NCBI RefSeq assembly: GCF_028389875.1
Contig: NC_084687.1
Location: 6,236,157 to 6,300,156, forward strand
Source: Rhea pennata
Lineage: Eukaryota > Chordata > Aves > Rheiformes > Rheidae
Length of the DNA: 64,000 nt
Direction: 5' to 3'
Shown in pieces: positions 46,383 to 59,800 of this stretch (positions are counted from its first letter, which is position 1; every line of letters begins with the position of its first letter). A program made the translations under genes and the position numbers. The notes beneath the pieces are model-generated. The model had not been told where the DNA came from. It saw only the letters and a list, made by a program, of their open reading frames with translations, and did no database searches.

Positions 46383-48123
46383 GCTGCAGGCTTAGAATCT
46401 ACTCTGCGAGCAACAAAATGGCTAGGGGTGCTGTCGTGTTCGTTTGATTCCTTCGCTGTTTGTGGGTGGCGAAATAGGTGGATGCCGATATCCCTGCCAC
46501 TTTGGGTATGGTTGCGAACTTTACCATCAACGTTAAATTAATGTTTATAGCCATCTTCTAGTTTGTGCCCTCATCAGCTCAACTCCGTGGAGCAGAGACA
46601 ACAACCAACAGCAAAATCGGACTGCGTCACAGATGTAACACGACCATCGGCAAAACAAGTGCAGCAAGATACCATGGTTGTCTCGTCATTCCAAAAGCCT
46701 TCCTTACTATCAAGGAAGAATAATACGGTAATGCTGTTGAATTTATGGTATGAGCATTTGCAATCCTTAACTTCCTTTATCAAATTCTGCGGTCCTTGAA
46801 CAGTGAAACTCCCAAGAAAATTGCATGTATTTTGCCAGCAGACCCAACGCATTAACGAATACTGCGTCATAATGCCGCACTAAGGCTGAGAGGTATACTA
46901 AACCCCGCTTTACAAAGGAAGAAAACCAAAATACAGAGAAATGATTCAGCTTGTACAGTGTCACACACGGAGAGTCAGAGGGAGTAAGAAATCACAGCTT
47001 TTCCAAGTCCTTTTGAGGCAAAACTCTGACAACCATTTTGAAACAGTTACCCGTATCACTAACATACAGTAACGATACCACTCATGCCCAGAATCACTGC
47101 TGACTTATAGAAATATACCATGGCCCTTGCTTAGCCTTGTTTCACATAATCTTGCAAAGTTCCATAGATTTATCTGGTAACAGTAACCATCAGTTACCAA
47201 CAGTAACATGAACCAATTCATGTGCAATCCAATTTATAGCTGAAGTTTAACACTAAAATAATCATTTTATCTCTCACTATCCTTTCCCTCTCTGCACTCA
47301 GTTGCAATTAAACCATCTCTGTGGCAAAAAAAAAAAAATAATAGCAAAAGGAATAAAAACAAATGCATCCGTATGCTGAAATCAGAAAGGATGCATATGC
47401 CATAGTAAGTATATGGGCTGCCAGATGCAGCTCCTTCCAAAGGACTAAGGAATACCTTTAAGAAGCGCTACCACTGCAAGTTTAGCAGGGCCCACTGCCC
47501 CACAACATGTGATGGGGAAAAACGCGAGGGTCATCCGTTTAGACAGTGCTCAATAAAATAGACTTAACCCACCCATCTTCCAAGCAACAGAACGTCATTT
47601 CTTAGTCGAGCTGCTAGCCGTACAGAATTACCTCCACTGCTGCCTCGTACGGGAGCTGCTGTGTATGTGCTGTTCTTACATATGTGTGTATTTACGCCTG
47701 TCTGTCTTGCTGCAGGGACCACCGTTGTTGCTGCTATTCCTGTTGTTCCCCTGCTCTGCGGAACTGGCGCTGCAGGAGGCAAGGATGCTCCAAGGGAGCC
47801 AGCTACAGCCAGCGAAGGCTCAGTGAGTCAGGAGGGGCTGTGACGACTGCAGTGAGAGTCTGAAATTCCCTATGGCGTGTGGCAGAAAAGGAGGGGGGCA
47901 AGAAACAGAAGGGAAGGAGGGAAAAAAAGTGGGGAGTGGCACCTACGGTCTTGTCTTCTTCCCTCCCTTTTCCTGCCACGGCACTGCCTTTGGAAATGGC
48001 TTCCTCCCCTCTGTGCTACTGCGCAAAGAAATGGCGTCGGGGATAAAACTGCAGGGCGCACGGCCTTTACAACCTAACAGAAACAAAATTCGGTCACGGT
48101 GGGTGTACGTGTGTAAATGCAGC

Positions 48124-48140
48124 CTCTCTCTCTCTCTCTC
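48124..48140. repeat. CT dinucleotide run
   Basis: CTCTCTCT repeat of about 17 bp next to the CpG-rich block. Confidence 0.85.
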
Positions 48141-48949
48141 AGACTGCCGTTCGGGGGACAGGCTACTGCAAGGAGACGGAAACAGAGAACGTGGTACGTT
48201 GGAGCTGGTTCTCAACCCAGCCGTTACTGCTAAACCACCACGCCTGACTCTTGAGATGTCGGTGAGTGAGTAATATAAACGCTTATGCTACCACATCCCT
48301 AAACTTTTTAAAGCTTGATATGACGAAAGGCTAAGGAATAATGTTCCCTGCCGTATGAGAAAGCAAAGTTACCGCTCCACCGCACAATCAGATGACTTCC
48401 TCGGCCAGGAGGACCAAGCTCAAATCTGGCTGTGTCGTCAGAACTTCCAGGCAGAGCTGCCATCTTCACTGTCGGCCACTTTAAGAAGAGAGGTGGAAAA
48501 AATAGTATAGTAAATGATTAAGAGAGTAAAATGTTCCTTATCTTCATCTCCTCATCCTCTCTCTGGATATGCTGCCCGTCCTCCGTCTCCCGTTCATCTT
48601 TACCTAGTCTCTTCCCAATCCTCTTTTTATTCCTGTTTTCTGATGCTGTTATTTTCTTCTACACTTTTACAGGGCTGTATTCGGCTCTCCCCGATGTTAC
48701 TGAGACTGTGGCAAATTCATGCTTACATAAATGAAAGCAGACTTTAGCCCAGAGTCTTTTTCACGTCTTCAGTTATTCCCGCGACGTAATTTCCAGACGC
48801 GGTCCCTGCCCCAAGCAGTTCACAGTGCTGCTACCCTGTTTACTGACGCTCTACCAAAGCCCGAAGGTAACACTTAATTCCCTTATAAGGAAGAAAGCAA
48901 GCAAGAAAGCCCCAAACCCTAGTACTTTCCCGTGCACGGTGGTTAGCAG

Positions 48950-50620
48950 CTCTGACACGTCATTGCGACAACTGCGCGGCGAAACGAAACCTGCCCGTCC
49001 CTGACAGGGCGCAAACGTGGAGCGCGGCGTCGGGCGCTCGCGCGGTCCCGTGGGCGCCGCGCGCACAGAGTTCGTTCTGCTGCGGTTTTTATTTTCATTT
49101 TTTTTCTTTCCTCCCCCCCCCGCCCCTTTTCCCTCATTCGCCCGGAGGGTCCCGCGGAGCCCCGCGGAGCCCCGCGGAGCGAGGGCGGCGTGCCGGGGCC
49201 GGCCCGGCCGGCGGCGCTCCTCAGAGCCGGCGGCGCGCCTCAGAGCCGGCCGGATCGACGCTCCGGTTTGACACCCGGTCCGCGGCCAATCCGGGAGGGC
49301 TTTTCACCTGCCAGCGCCTTCTCCGCCAATGGCGCGGCGCGCTGAGGGCGAGAGCCCTCCCCGGCCAATCGGGAGCGAGCTCGGCCACTTAGTTAATGAT
49401 GCAGCAGTACAGGGAAGACTATCACATGGGAGCTGGAAGGCTGCCAGCATGGAGACACGGCGAGAGCAAGGTAAACAACTTTCCAACGCCAAAATGATGA
49501 CATTTAATCCCTAAATGCTGGCTTCCCGGCTCGACTCATCCTTAACCCCTTTCGGCCGCGCTGGAAGCGTCTGGAAGGAGCGGCGTACCTGTGCCCGGCG
49601 CTGGTGGGAGCGGGCCGGCGTGCCCTGCAATGATCACTGCGTCACCGTTTTGCACTTTCTGAACTACGCAGTGACAGACCGCCGAGCTCCGAAACGCAGA
49701 GCTCTGTTAACCCCTCCGCCGGAGCCCCTGCCGGCATGCTAGCCTTCAGGGAGCCGGGAGGGAATAAAAACCCCAAACAAAACACGAAAACAGCAGTCTT
49801 TGCAAAGTTGTCATCTCTCCCCCACGACTGCTACCCTCCTCTGCATTACAGCAATGCCGGCAAGAGTGGCATTAGTGCAACCTGTGCCATCGCTCCATTG
49901 AGAAAGCAGCTCTGACGCAGAACAGAGCAATCCTGCCCAGCCAAATAATAATAAAGGCACTTCGGGATCCGAACTTAGGGACGATGGGGGAAGGGGACGC
50001 CCTGCAAATAATTAAAAACCGTAAACGCAGTCCGAGCCCCATCCTGATCAAAGGGTACGTACGTGGGAGAGACGAACCGGACCGAAGAGCTCCGTCCGTG
50101 CACCATCTGCGCAGTGCTCAGCCCTCCGCTTGCTGCGGAGCGCCACAGAACAGAAGGTTCCAGAAATTTCCCTTCCGTTAACCCTTTCGGCGTCTGCCCA
50201 CTCTCCCTCCCCGCGGGATTAAGCGCGCCCTATCCCCAGCATCGTCAACGGGCGAAGCTTCCTCCGTCGGCGGAGCCCGGGCAGGATTCTGCAAGCGACT
50301 CCGGACGGCGACGGCAGCCCGGTCCCCGGGGTCGGCGTCACTTCTTCCCCTCGAGCCCTGTCTCGCGCTGCCTCTCTCCCCTCTTGCTGCAGCAGGGCTG
50401 TTGCTAGTAGACCTATCGACGGAGCTTGCTCTCTCGCTCTCTCTCTGAGCTCTGTGACGCAGCTCTAAATTCTCCAGCCTGCTCCCTGTGTTATACCGGC
50501 GGAACTGCAGCTTTCCAGGGAGCCCGTGCCAGCAGTGCCAGGGCCAGGCACGCCGCGGGAAAAGTCGCTCCCGCACGCTGCACCTTCTTCTTTTTTTCTG
50601 GTCGTTATTATGTTCCTCAC
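48950..50620. promoter_or_regulatory. CpG-rich block, likely promoter of the miR-29b-2/c host, possibly bidirectional
   Basis: GC content and CpG density rise sharply, with two peaks at about 49,000-49,400 and 50,090-50,600. Three CCAAT boxes on the + strand at 49286-49290, 49326-49330 and 49365-49369 are about 40 bp apart and suggest NF-Y binding. A CCCGCGGAGC unit is repeated three times at 49151-49180. A + strand donor (GCAAG|GTAAAC at 49471) and minus-strand donors both exist, so divergent transcription is possible. I see no TATA box in a clear position. Confidence 0.65.
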
Positions 50621-50823
50621 CTCCGTTTCTGTGCTTCCTTCCAAGCCTGTCGGCGTCGCATCTCCTTCTCTGCTTCTGAGTCATGCTACTAGGTTAACTC
50701 TTTTAGGATTGGTAGTCAGCAGTACAAATCTCGAACAAGCACAGCTGAAACCGCAGCCAACTTTGTGGTGGTTTCTGTTTTTAAAAAAACCAAAGCAATC
50801 TTCTTGGCTCTAAAAAACAAACA

Positions 50824-50866
50824 TGCACACACACACGCACATGCACACACACACACTCTCTCTCCA
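50824..50866. repeat. CA/CT microsatellite
   Basis: Imperfect CACACA interrupted by GCACATG, followed by CTCTCTCTC. It marks the edge of the CpG-rich region. Confidence 0.85.
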
Positions 50867-50869
50867 GTT

Positions 50870-53800
50870 AGTGCTTTTTGATTAACTGTTTCGATGACAG
50901 GAACTACTGTTCGGTCTTGGAAAATAAAATGTTTTTAGGCCCGCATGCTGCTCAGCCTGCAGTTACCATGAAGCACAACGCAACTTCAAAGGAACTGCTC
51001 ACCCGAACAAGCTCCGGTCTTCTGGACATGAAAGCGTGAAACTACTGCTGGATCCAGATGACCCGGCGATGTTGGCCTCAGGACACTGAGCTGTATGTGG
51101 TCCGGCCACTGGGCAGACACACTGTGTCAGATAAGTGACAGGAAGTGCTAGAAAGCTATAGGCTCTTCCTGATCTGAGCAGTCGTAGTAAGTGGTTCACA
51201 TACACACATTCAGAATACTCTGTGTAGGCAGGAGGGCTTAATAACTGCATTCCTGGAGTCACCAGAATCCAATAATCTCTGTCCAAGACAGTGCACAAAA
51301 CAGCTACGTATTTCAGCACGGCAGGGCATAATCAGGCAAGAGAAATGTTGCAGAGAAACGTTTTCTCCTTGCCTCTATCCCCGCAAGACGATCCTTTGCA
51401 TTAACTCTAGCACATGCAATCAACTTCAGCACTAGGCAAACGAAACAGTGCTCTCCAGTCTTGTATCCTCAAAACCGGAAAACGTGGAGGAGGATCGGTG
51501 GTAGATACAGCATCTGGGAATCACAGAGAAGCTAATGGAAAGCCAGCACTGTATGAGGGAGTTCATGCGTCAGTCTGCATATACGAGAGAAGAGAGAGTG
51601 AGAAGCAGTCCATTTGAAAAATAAAGAATCCGGAGATCTCACCATTACCAGATATATCTGCCATTTTAATTCTGGACTTCAGTGCTAGCTATGAGCGAGT
51701 TTTTCACTACAACCAAAGCTGAATTAACCACTATCTTTTCTCTTCACAGCGTCTGAAGAGCCTGAGCTATTTTGGGATTTGTCTGTACTACACTGAAAAT
51801 GACACCTGTTACACACAGACACAAATGAGAAGAATTGCAAGCTCTCAATTTCTCAGATAAGATTCTTCAAAAAAGAACAAAAAAAACCCACACGAGCCAT
51901 GCATCTGGGAGAGCAGGGTCGGCTGATCATGTGAAGAGGATGACCACTGCAACTGAGCAGACATCAGTACAAGAACTGCAGGTTTGCTGCGTCTGAGGCA
52001 GGGGAAGATCGAACCTCCACGCAACCAAAGGTAATAGTGCTGGATCAACTGAATGCCACAAGACATGGTTTCTTATGCAGTCAAACCCACGGGAATTAAA
52101 CCCTTACATATGTGCTTTGTGGCCAAAGCCACAAGCATTAAGTACTTGAATTAATGAAGGTAAAATTTTGAGAGTGCTACGGCTACTAAAATGAGTCAGA
52201 GATGATAGTCTCTAAAGTAGGCCAGTGTTTTATGTGCTATTACGCAAGCTGGGTTGCTTTTGCTTACCCCTGAGTTACCTCACAAGCTCCATTAACATTC
52301 AGGGTCACACGGGCTTTTCCACATTCGTCGTTTTTCCCATCGGTGTGCTACTGATTTACAATATACTAGTAATGTGCCAGTGCTGTATAGACAAGACAAA
52401 AGCCAGACAAGACAAAAGCCAGGCAAATGGACCTATAATACCCAGCAAGGCTCTGGACGTAAGCGTGTAATGTAGTGCTTCAAGATAAAAGATGAACTTC
52501 AATAATAAGTATTGGCAATAATAATATCACCAATACTTATATGCTAAACAGGACATAAAGTTGCATCTTCAGGTCTCATTGGCAGCTCCCACCTTAACAG
52601 TAATGACGCGCAAAGTCTGAAGTTACGAATGTCTTTTAACACTCATGAATGTTGTCTAAAACGTTATTGGTGTTGTGAGTGATAAAATAACCTTGGCCAT
52701 CCACAAAGGAGGATCCTTGGTCTATTCCTTTTAGGAAGAATAAAACCCTAGAGGCACTGCACAGAACTAACACCTTCCCGCTGGGGAGCTTTTGGCTCAG
52801 GTTCCAGTTTAAATGCCATCGGCCACACCTTCCTTCTGACTGCAGGAAATGACAGTTGTTAAAATCAGGGCATGTTCCTGTTTAACTAAAAGACTAAGAT
52901 CACATAGTCCAAAGACCTCGACAATGCCAAACAAATTCCTGCCCAAGACTCAGCAAGTCTGTGCAGCTGTAAATCTGTATAACCCCTCGCCCTCGATATC
53001 CATGTAAATGACATCTCAGCACATCACCTTGGGGAGCAGATGGTTATAAACTGAAGAAGCAAAGAAGCAGGCAAAGATGGGCAGGGGAATGTTAGTAGTA
53101 ACGCTTAACACTATGTTCGTCAGTTTACAACCCAACTGAAGGTTGTTTTAAAATGTAAAATAGTATTTTTCAAAATGCTGACACGGAATGTTAACTATTC
53201 CAAAGTCTGTTTCAAAATGTGAAATTTGTCAAAGCTTCTTCTTTCTCACGAAATGCTCACAACCCCAGTGAACAGATATTTTCCATCAGAAATATATTTC
53301 AGCACAGAATTCCCAACCAGCTCCATGCAAGAAATATCAGCATATACAATAACACAATCACCTGTCTGCCAGGACTATTTCCTCTAACCTTCACGGATCA
53401 GAGAGTGATTAATTTTTAAAATGTTCTATTAATCTGAATGTTGAAATACTGAGCAAATTGTCCTTCTTAAAAAAAAATCCTCCTTAATTATTTGCTATAG
53501 TAAAACAATTCTCTACATTGATGGCAACTAAAGAAGTAATGCTGTTCATTGCTACTTAGGGGAATTGTCAAGTTTTTAATGGGTGCTTGTTTAAAACGAT
53601 ATTAATACAATTTTGTACTAAATAATTAAATAATCATCTGCCCCAGATCGCATATGGAATCAGTATTAAAGCTGGTATTGAAATTCAGGAGTTCCCTGCT
53701 CCCAGATTTTACTCAAACTGTGCCTCTCGCTTAATTATAGTCCTTATTGCACAAAAAGCCCCCACTCAGTTAGTGAGATTTAACTGTCATTTGAAACAGA

Positions 53801-56800
53801 AGCTGCCGGAACAGTGTAGCTTTTAGAGGAAATTAATAGGAAATTATTTAGGAGAGGTTCTTTCATAAAAGAAAAGCAGAAGTAAAACTTTGAAGTCTTC
53901 TTTCTGTTTTCACATACATGTGCATTCATACGCACGCATGCTTCGCAATCTCAGAATTCTGTACTAACCACCATCAAGTCATGGAGATTTCCAGGGAACT
54001 AGAGACTCGCAACCCCAAAAATAAGAATATTTACTTACACAGCTACCAAAGTCCACGAAGGAATATTTCAAATGGTATATAATGCATCAAATTTTGCTCC
54101 ACAGTGACAATAACCTAATCTCAAGTGGAAAAGTTACTATTCACAATGTATGTTTAGGTCCAGATTTTTTTTCCTGAGAGGTTTATTGTTACCCAAACAA
54201 GTTGCATCGAGGAATGTCAGAGAAATGGCTTCTGTAACATTTTCAGTAATTTCTAGACTTGATTAGCTCAAAACCCATCACTGAGAAACACTTCCTTCCT
54301 AGCCCAGTGCATGCGTATGCTGCTGTTACAATCAGTATTTTGTATTTCTTACTGTAGTCCCAGGCAGCAGCAGGAAGAACAGGCAGGCACATAAGTAACA
54401 ATGAAAAAGTCTGAAACAGTGTTAAGCTTGGTTCTGTGCACCTACCTGGATGTGCACAGCTGACTAATTACTAAGTGATCTCAGATAATGCTGCATTACT
54501 CTATTGTGTGTATTGTGCAGCTGCTGGGTTTTCTCCCTCCCTTCCCCTTTCTCCCCCAAGATTCATCTATAGTGACTTGATCATGGAAAGTAGATGGAAG
54601 AGCTGATGTTGAGATCAAGAGACTGTAAAACTAGAGATGTGGGTGAATTCCCAACAGCTGTCAAGGATACATGTGTATTAGTCAGATTTACATAAAATGC
54701 TCGTATTCTTCTTTGTGCAGGTTGGCCCATGCAATAGAGTAGGCACTGAAGTGGAAACCTGCAGGTGAAAGCCTGACCGTCACTTTGAAAAGCTGCAGTC
54801 CTGGAATATAAAGTCTTAGAAACTCCCAGCTGGAGAAGCTGTTCAAAGAGATGGCCCCACATTAACATGCAAGCTGCTTCAAAGGAGAGCTTATATCCCT
54901 GTGTTGAAGCTGGGTTCAAGGTTATTTAGCATCCTCAGATGACGGCTCTGCTTATTCTCCTTGCTATCTTGCAGCATTTCTAGCCAGCACAGTATAGGAA
55001 ATGCTGCCAGGAAGTTGGCTTGTTGGCTCCCCAGGGGCCCAGGTAGCTGTGCCCTCAGTGGGAAAGGGAAAGGGGGGCAGACAGACTCCAGGAGCAGGAG
55101 GTTTTGCTACATTCCAAATCTAAGGAGCCAACAGTGCTGAGACAAAAGTAATTATTTCAGCTATTAGCTGCTAAGAATAGAGCCCGCGGGGGTGCTCTGC
55201 ATGGCTGAGGTGCACTGACAGCACAGTTGGAGGTAGCAGGGATTGCAGTGGAAGCGCAGAAATAGCCATTCTCTGTGTTCAGCACTGTGAAGCTTCATGA
55301 GTCACCAAAATACACGGTGGAGGGGGGATAGGTGAGAAGAGAGGAAAATAGCCCCTACATGTTAGGCAGGACATTCCCCTGAGCTGTGTTCTTTTCCAGG
55401 GGCGGTTAAGGGGGGAAGGTGCTATGCTGAGGAGCCCTTTTCTTTCCTAAGGAGAGCCTCTTCTTGATGCCAGGGAATTGGACCTCCAGCACGTGCAGCT
55501 CCTCCGTACGCTTTTCCACCCAGCAACCATGCCCACTGGAGAGCCCAGCTGTTGCAGGGGAGCCACGGTCTTCAGATATACTTGATGCAAGTATATTCCC
55601 TTCCCCTGCCCGTGGGGCACAGGCCTTCTGCCCACAGTCACAGTCTTGCTACAGGAAGGGCACAAATAGATGGGACCTGCTTCTTCCACATTGACAAAGA
55701 GAAAAAGCCTCAAATTCCCTCCTTCTGGGCGACTGACCTTTTCACATCCCACTAGAGCATGGTACCCAAAACGCGAGTCCAACCCAACTGCCAGCCCTGC
55801 TACTGTGGCTCCTCTAGAGGGGTACGCCGCATGCAAGGGCCCAGTCTAACACTTTTCTTGAATGTTTGCAAAAGCTGAACATTACTGGGGCAGTTGTTGG
55901 GGAGAAATCTATGTACAACAAACCAACTCAAGGCAACCAAGAGTGGGTCTTCTCAGGGCTCAATCCAGTTGTGTTGCACTAATGGCTAATCATACTTTAA
56001 TAATATTAATGTTTCCTTTAGAAATACAAAAAGGCTAACTATATGAGCAGTAGATATTTAAATACAGGCCTAGTAAATGGCCAGGTGCACTGCTGACTTT
56101 GTTTAAATCCATTTGTTCGTTTAAATCTTCAACATCTTTTCCTGGTACTATTTAGGAAAAATCACAGTGATATCACTACATGGTTTTAATCAATACAGCT
56201 TTTAAGAGATGATTCCCCTTTTGTGCTGTTTGTGCTGCTCGTGGAACAACACATTCCTAATCCATGACTAGGCTTCCAAAGTACACAGTAAAATGAATAA
56301 TAATGATAGTAAAAAGTGTACAGCTTTTTTCTATGCAGACAACCTTTATATTACTTTAGTGCTGGATTTTCCAGCTGGATTCCTATTATATGTGGAAATT
56401 AAAGACAGTTATTTTGTAAAAAAAACCAAAAACTACCCACCAGAAATTAAAAAACAAACCTCCTAGCAAGCTCCTCCTTTAAAGAAAATTTTCATATCAT
56501 TCCTGGGTGCAAAGGCAGAACGACTCAAGCCAGATAGATTTAAACAACAACTCAGCTGGAGCATGGATAGGGCACCAGACAGCTTGCTAAAAATAGATTA
56601 ATCCTAATTACAGCCACACTTCTACTTTTTCAAGGTTTCCTGTTTCACATGCCTAGACAAAGGCTGTGAATGGATAGGGGGGATTAGTGCCCATTGTGGC
56701 CCAGGAAGGGGCGGGCGGGGGGGCTCAGCGCGCTGGGTGATATTGCGTAATTCTGGGAACATGCAGTCCTTGGGCTGAAGTAACATGAGCGACAGCACCG

Positions 56801-59800
56801 TCCTCTGCCTCGCTGGCCTTCGGGCTGCCACGGCTCTGAGCTCGCTGGACACAAGCGTAATTCAGTGACCTGCCTCGCAAATCTGGCTTTCCCCACGTAA
56901 CAAAACAGGAAGAAACAACAAAACTAAACCACTGGAAAACAAAAGTTTCAGATAATAGGTGATTTTCTAGTTAAATATTTTAAAATAACAACTTTCTTAC
57001 AGACTTTTTGAACTACCTAGAACACTTGCAGATTGATGGTCCTGTGATAGAATTACATGGAGTGCCTGAAAACCCAAAGGAAAGGTCCTACGCTGAAATA
57101 CACTTCATAGGATTCTGATGGGATTGCCATAATTGTTCATTTTATTTCCTCCTGGATAATACTCATGTATAGAGCAGACTTAAAATCTCCTAAGCAGAAT
57201 TACAAAATGTTCAATATGAAATACACATATTTAAGCCTCTGCTTTCTAAACTACAGTAGTTTATTCCTCTGGTAAATCTCACGGAACTAATAAAAACAAT
57301 TTTTTTTCCTACTGTAAAAGATGCATATTAATTGTCAATATAAGTATTTGGACAGAAAATGTATTGCTTCATCTATAATAGCTTGTGTTGTTTTATCAGA
57401 AACCAGGACATAATGTTATTTTTCTTTTGTTGTTTATATAGCAGTAATCAATAGATAAGCATTAGGGCCCCCTTTGCTAGAGACTTATCTCAGTATGCAC
57501 ACATCACTGCTGCTTTAAAAAAAAATAGCCAGCAATTGAAAGATCTGTTAGACCAGTAAACCAAACGAAAACCTCACCAAACACTCCTTCACTGCTTTGG
57601 ATTTATGTAACTGAGGAGCAAATACTCTGCAACTACAGAGGAAACACCAAGAATTTAATTTAAAGTGTCGATCTGAGCCTGTTTGAATGTTAGAAAAAAT
57701 AAAACAAGTCCTGACAAATTTCAGGACACCAACATCAAAGAGGGTAGTATCTGAACTGCCGGCAGCCTCATGTCAAGGTCTGTCAACCTGGCAGGTTGCA
57801 CTATGTATTAGAGACTTGGTGGTAAATTTTAGGACTCTTTGAGGTGGTACGATGCTGGTTGGGGCTGACTCATCCCTAAGAAAAGATCAAAGTCTATAGT
57901 TCAAGCTGAGTGGCTTTCTGAGAAAAGAATCCTTAGGAAGATGTCTGGCTGGAAAAATAAAACTTGGTAGTTTTTTTCCTAGGACTAGCATTTCATTATT
58001 ATTTTACTTAACAGCCCATCAGAAAAGATTTTATTTTACTTTTTTTGAGATTCATTTCCCCTCGGCACTGAAATGAAAATCCAGGATTTGGAGCTTGCTT
58101 TTTTACATTTTTCATTAAATGGGATAGACTCCCTTTGGCTAGTAGAGATGCTTTAGGCTTACGGATGCTCACCTAGGATGAAAGAAGTTTGTCCACGTAG
58201 CCCTGGTTTGGTTTGATATCCACAGTAGATAGTCTTGCAACTTTCAGTCTCCAACATCCCAGCTGACTTCGTAGCAGAGTTTTTGGCTATTCTGGAATCC
58301 AAGTTTTTCAAGTTCCGAAGTTCCACCCTGGACACAAGAAAATTTCCCATTAAAAATTTGACCGATCTTTGTGTGACAAAGCAATATTTTCTGTTCTTTG
58401 GGAAACAAGAGAATGTGTAAAATTTTGCTTAAATACTTTCCTAAGCAACTCTGTTGGCTTTGCTCTTCCTCCTAGCGACCTCGTCAGGTCTCCTTTTTGC
58501 CCGCTATTTTACAGGCTGCATGTGACAATCCGCTCCCTGACCCAAACTGCTTAAAGCCTAACACAGAAAGATAGCGCTGCTGCAAATGTGGAGAGAGGCC
58601 CGGCAGTAACTTCAAAACACCCATCGCCCCGTGGGTACAAGGGCTCATCTCACTGAGCACGTGGGTGTGCCAGCCCCGGTCCGGAGTGACTTCATTTATA
58701 AGCGCTGCGGAGGGCTGGGGGATACCCTGTGATTCACACGGATTACTCCAGTCCCCCTTACCACCCTGTAGAGCACCTGCTGCCCCCCAGGAGCTGCATG
58801 ACCCCCCGTCCAGGTTTCCTCCAGGCATGCCAGCAGGCTGTTGCTAACTATGTGCTGCTAGACACCACTGTGGTATTTAAAACTTGATACCACAAATTAT
58901 TTGCTCCTATTTGAAACATTCCTGAGATGCTTTTCATTTTTATTGCTGAAAATTACCATGTTCACACTGGTTTTAATCAGCTCAGCTGACTAAACCCACA
59001 CTGTCACTAGCCATTTGTGCTAGTACTGATGTTAGCAAGTAGTCTAAGTTTTGTATTTTCCTCATATTTTAAACTGGGATATATATTATTTTGGTCAGGG
59101 ATAAACTGTCTTTGTACAGTACTTAGCCACACTGGCCTCTGGATCTCAGCTGAGGCTTCTAGCTGCTTCTAAAAATAAATAATTATAAGCTATTATCTTT
59201 TAAAAATACTTCTAAGAAAGAGGGAGCAAGAGGAAGCTCCTTTCTCAGCTGTTTTCTCCCCAAACTACCAAGATATTTTTTAAACTGTTTCTAAACTTTT
59301 TGGTCAGTTGTCTTCTCCAGCCTTTCATAAAACAAAGGTGCACAACAGTCTAAAAGTTAGGAAGGATATTTTGCACTTAAATATCGTAACTTTCATTTGA
59401 GGACCACCATTAATTTCTAAAATCCAAGCTAGCAAAATGAAAACTAATCTAAAAAATACTTTTTCTAGCATAGGCTTTTTTTCCAAATCTAAATTAGAAG
59501 TTGAACTCTTCTGTCAAAGTTTAATGGAAATCTTTTTTTTTTTTTTTATTTATTAGAAAAAAAAACAGACTGTCATTGCAAACATTTTTAGTTTTCTTAT
59601 TTGAGCAATTGATTAGTCATATTAGTCCACTGTAGATATTTTTGTTCCTTTCCAGAATGGGAAGCCTCTGTTTTGAATGATTCCCTTGGATAATTCATAA
59701 AGTAGAAAACAAAACATTAAACATAATTTAAAAAAACAGATGAAAATACTTTCAGCTTTGCTCATGTTCCTACCAACTATTTTTCTTCAAAACAAAGCAA

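Larger units (their letters stand above)
40400..47500. other. Presumed intron of the miR-29 host, no coding gene seen
   Basis: No ORF with coding character and no SCR-like sequence is present. The region holds poly(A) tracts (41834-41850 and 43091-43121), a C/A/G homopolymer patch at about 42578-42616, a T/CT tract at about 45378-45433 and an imperfect tandem GGGCAACTTGRATATATTT near 45974-46033. Confidence 0.55.
38750..50400 (-). ncRNA. MIR29B2CHG: Putative noncoding host transcript of miR-29b-2 and miR-29c
   Basis: Both hairpins lie on the minus strand within 1 kb of each other, with miR-29b-2 upstream, as in the human host gene. The nearest CpG-rich block upstream in the transcribed direction is 48,950-50,620. 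Candidate minus-strand first-exon donors are CAG|GTACGC (exon end 49589) and CAG|GTGAAA (exon end 49308). The 3' end is placed at a TTTATT at 38750. I cannot fix internal exons from one sequence. The span is a model, while the miRNAs themselves are certain. Confidence 0.5.

Noticed and set aside
47872..48273. 133-codon + strand ORF near the CpG-rich block
   Set aside because: It has mixed low-complexity composition and a CT-run-encoded SLSLSLS stretch, no domain, and competing ORFs on the other strand.
50178..50684. 168-codon ORF on the minus strand in the CpG-rich block
   Set aside because: Arg-rich composition is what any frame gives in GC-rich DNA, where stop codons are rare. It is more likely 5' sequence of a noncoding RNA.
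52505..52540. 11-bp perfect stem with 14-nt loop as a possible small RNA
   Set aside because: The stem is short and AT-rich, such hairpins are common by chance, and nothing links it to a known miRNA family.
55447..55836. 129-codon ORF on the minus strand
   Set aside because: No domain motif, no signal or membrane segment and no splice context. Overlapping ORFs in other frames look equally good. It may be part of an old repeat I cannot name.
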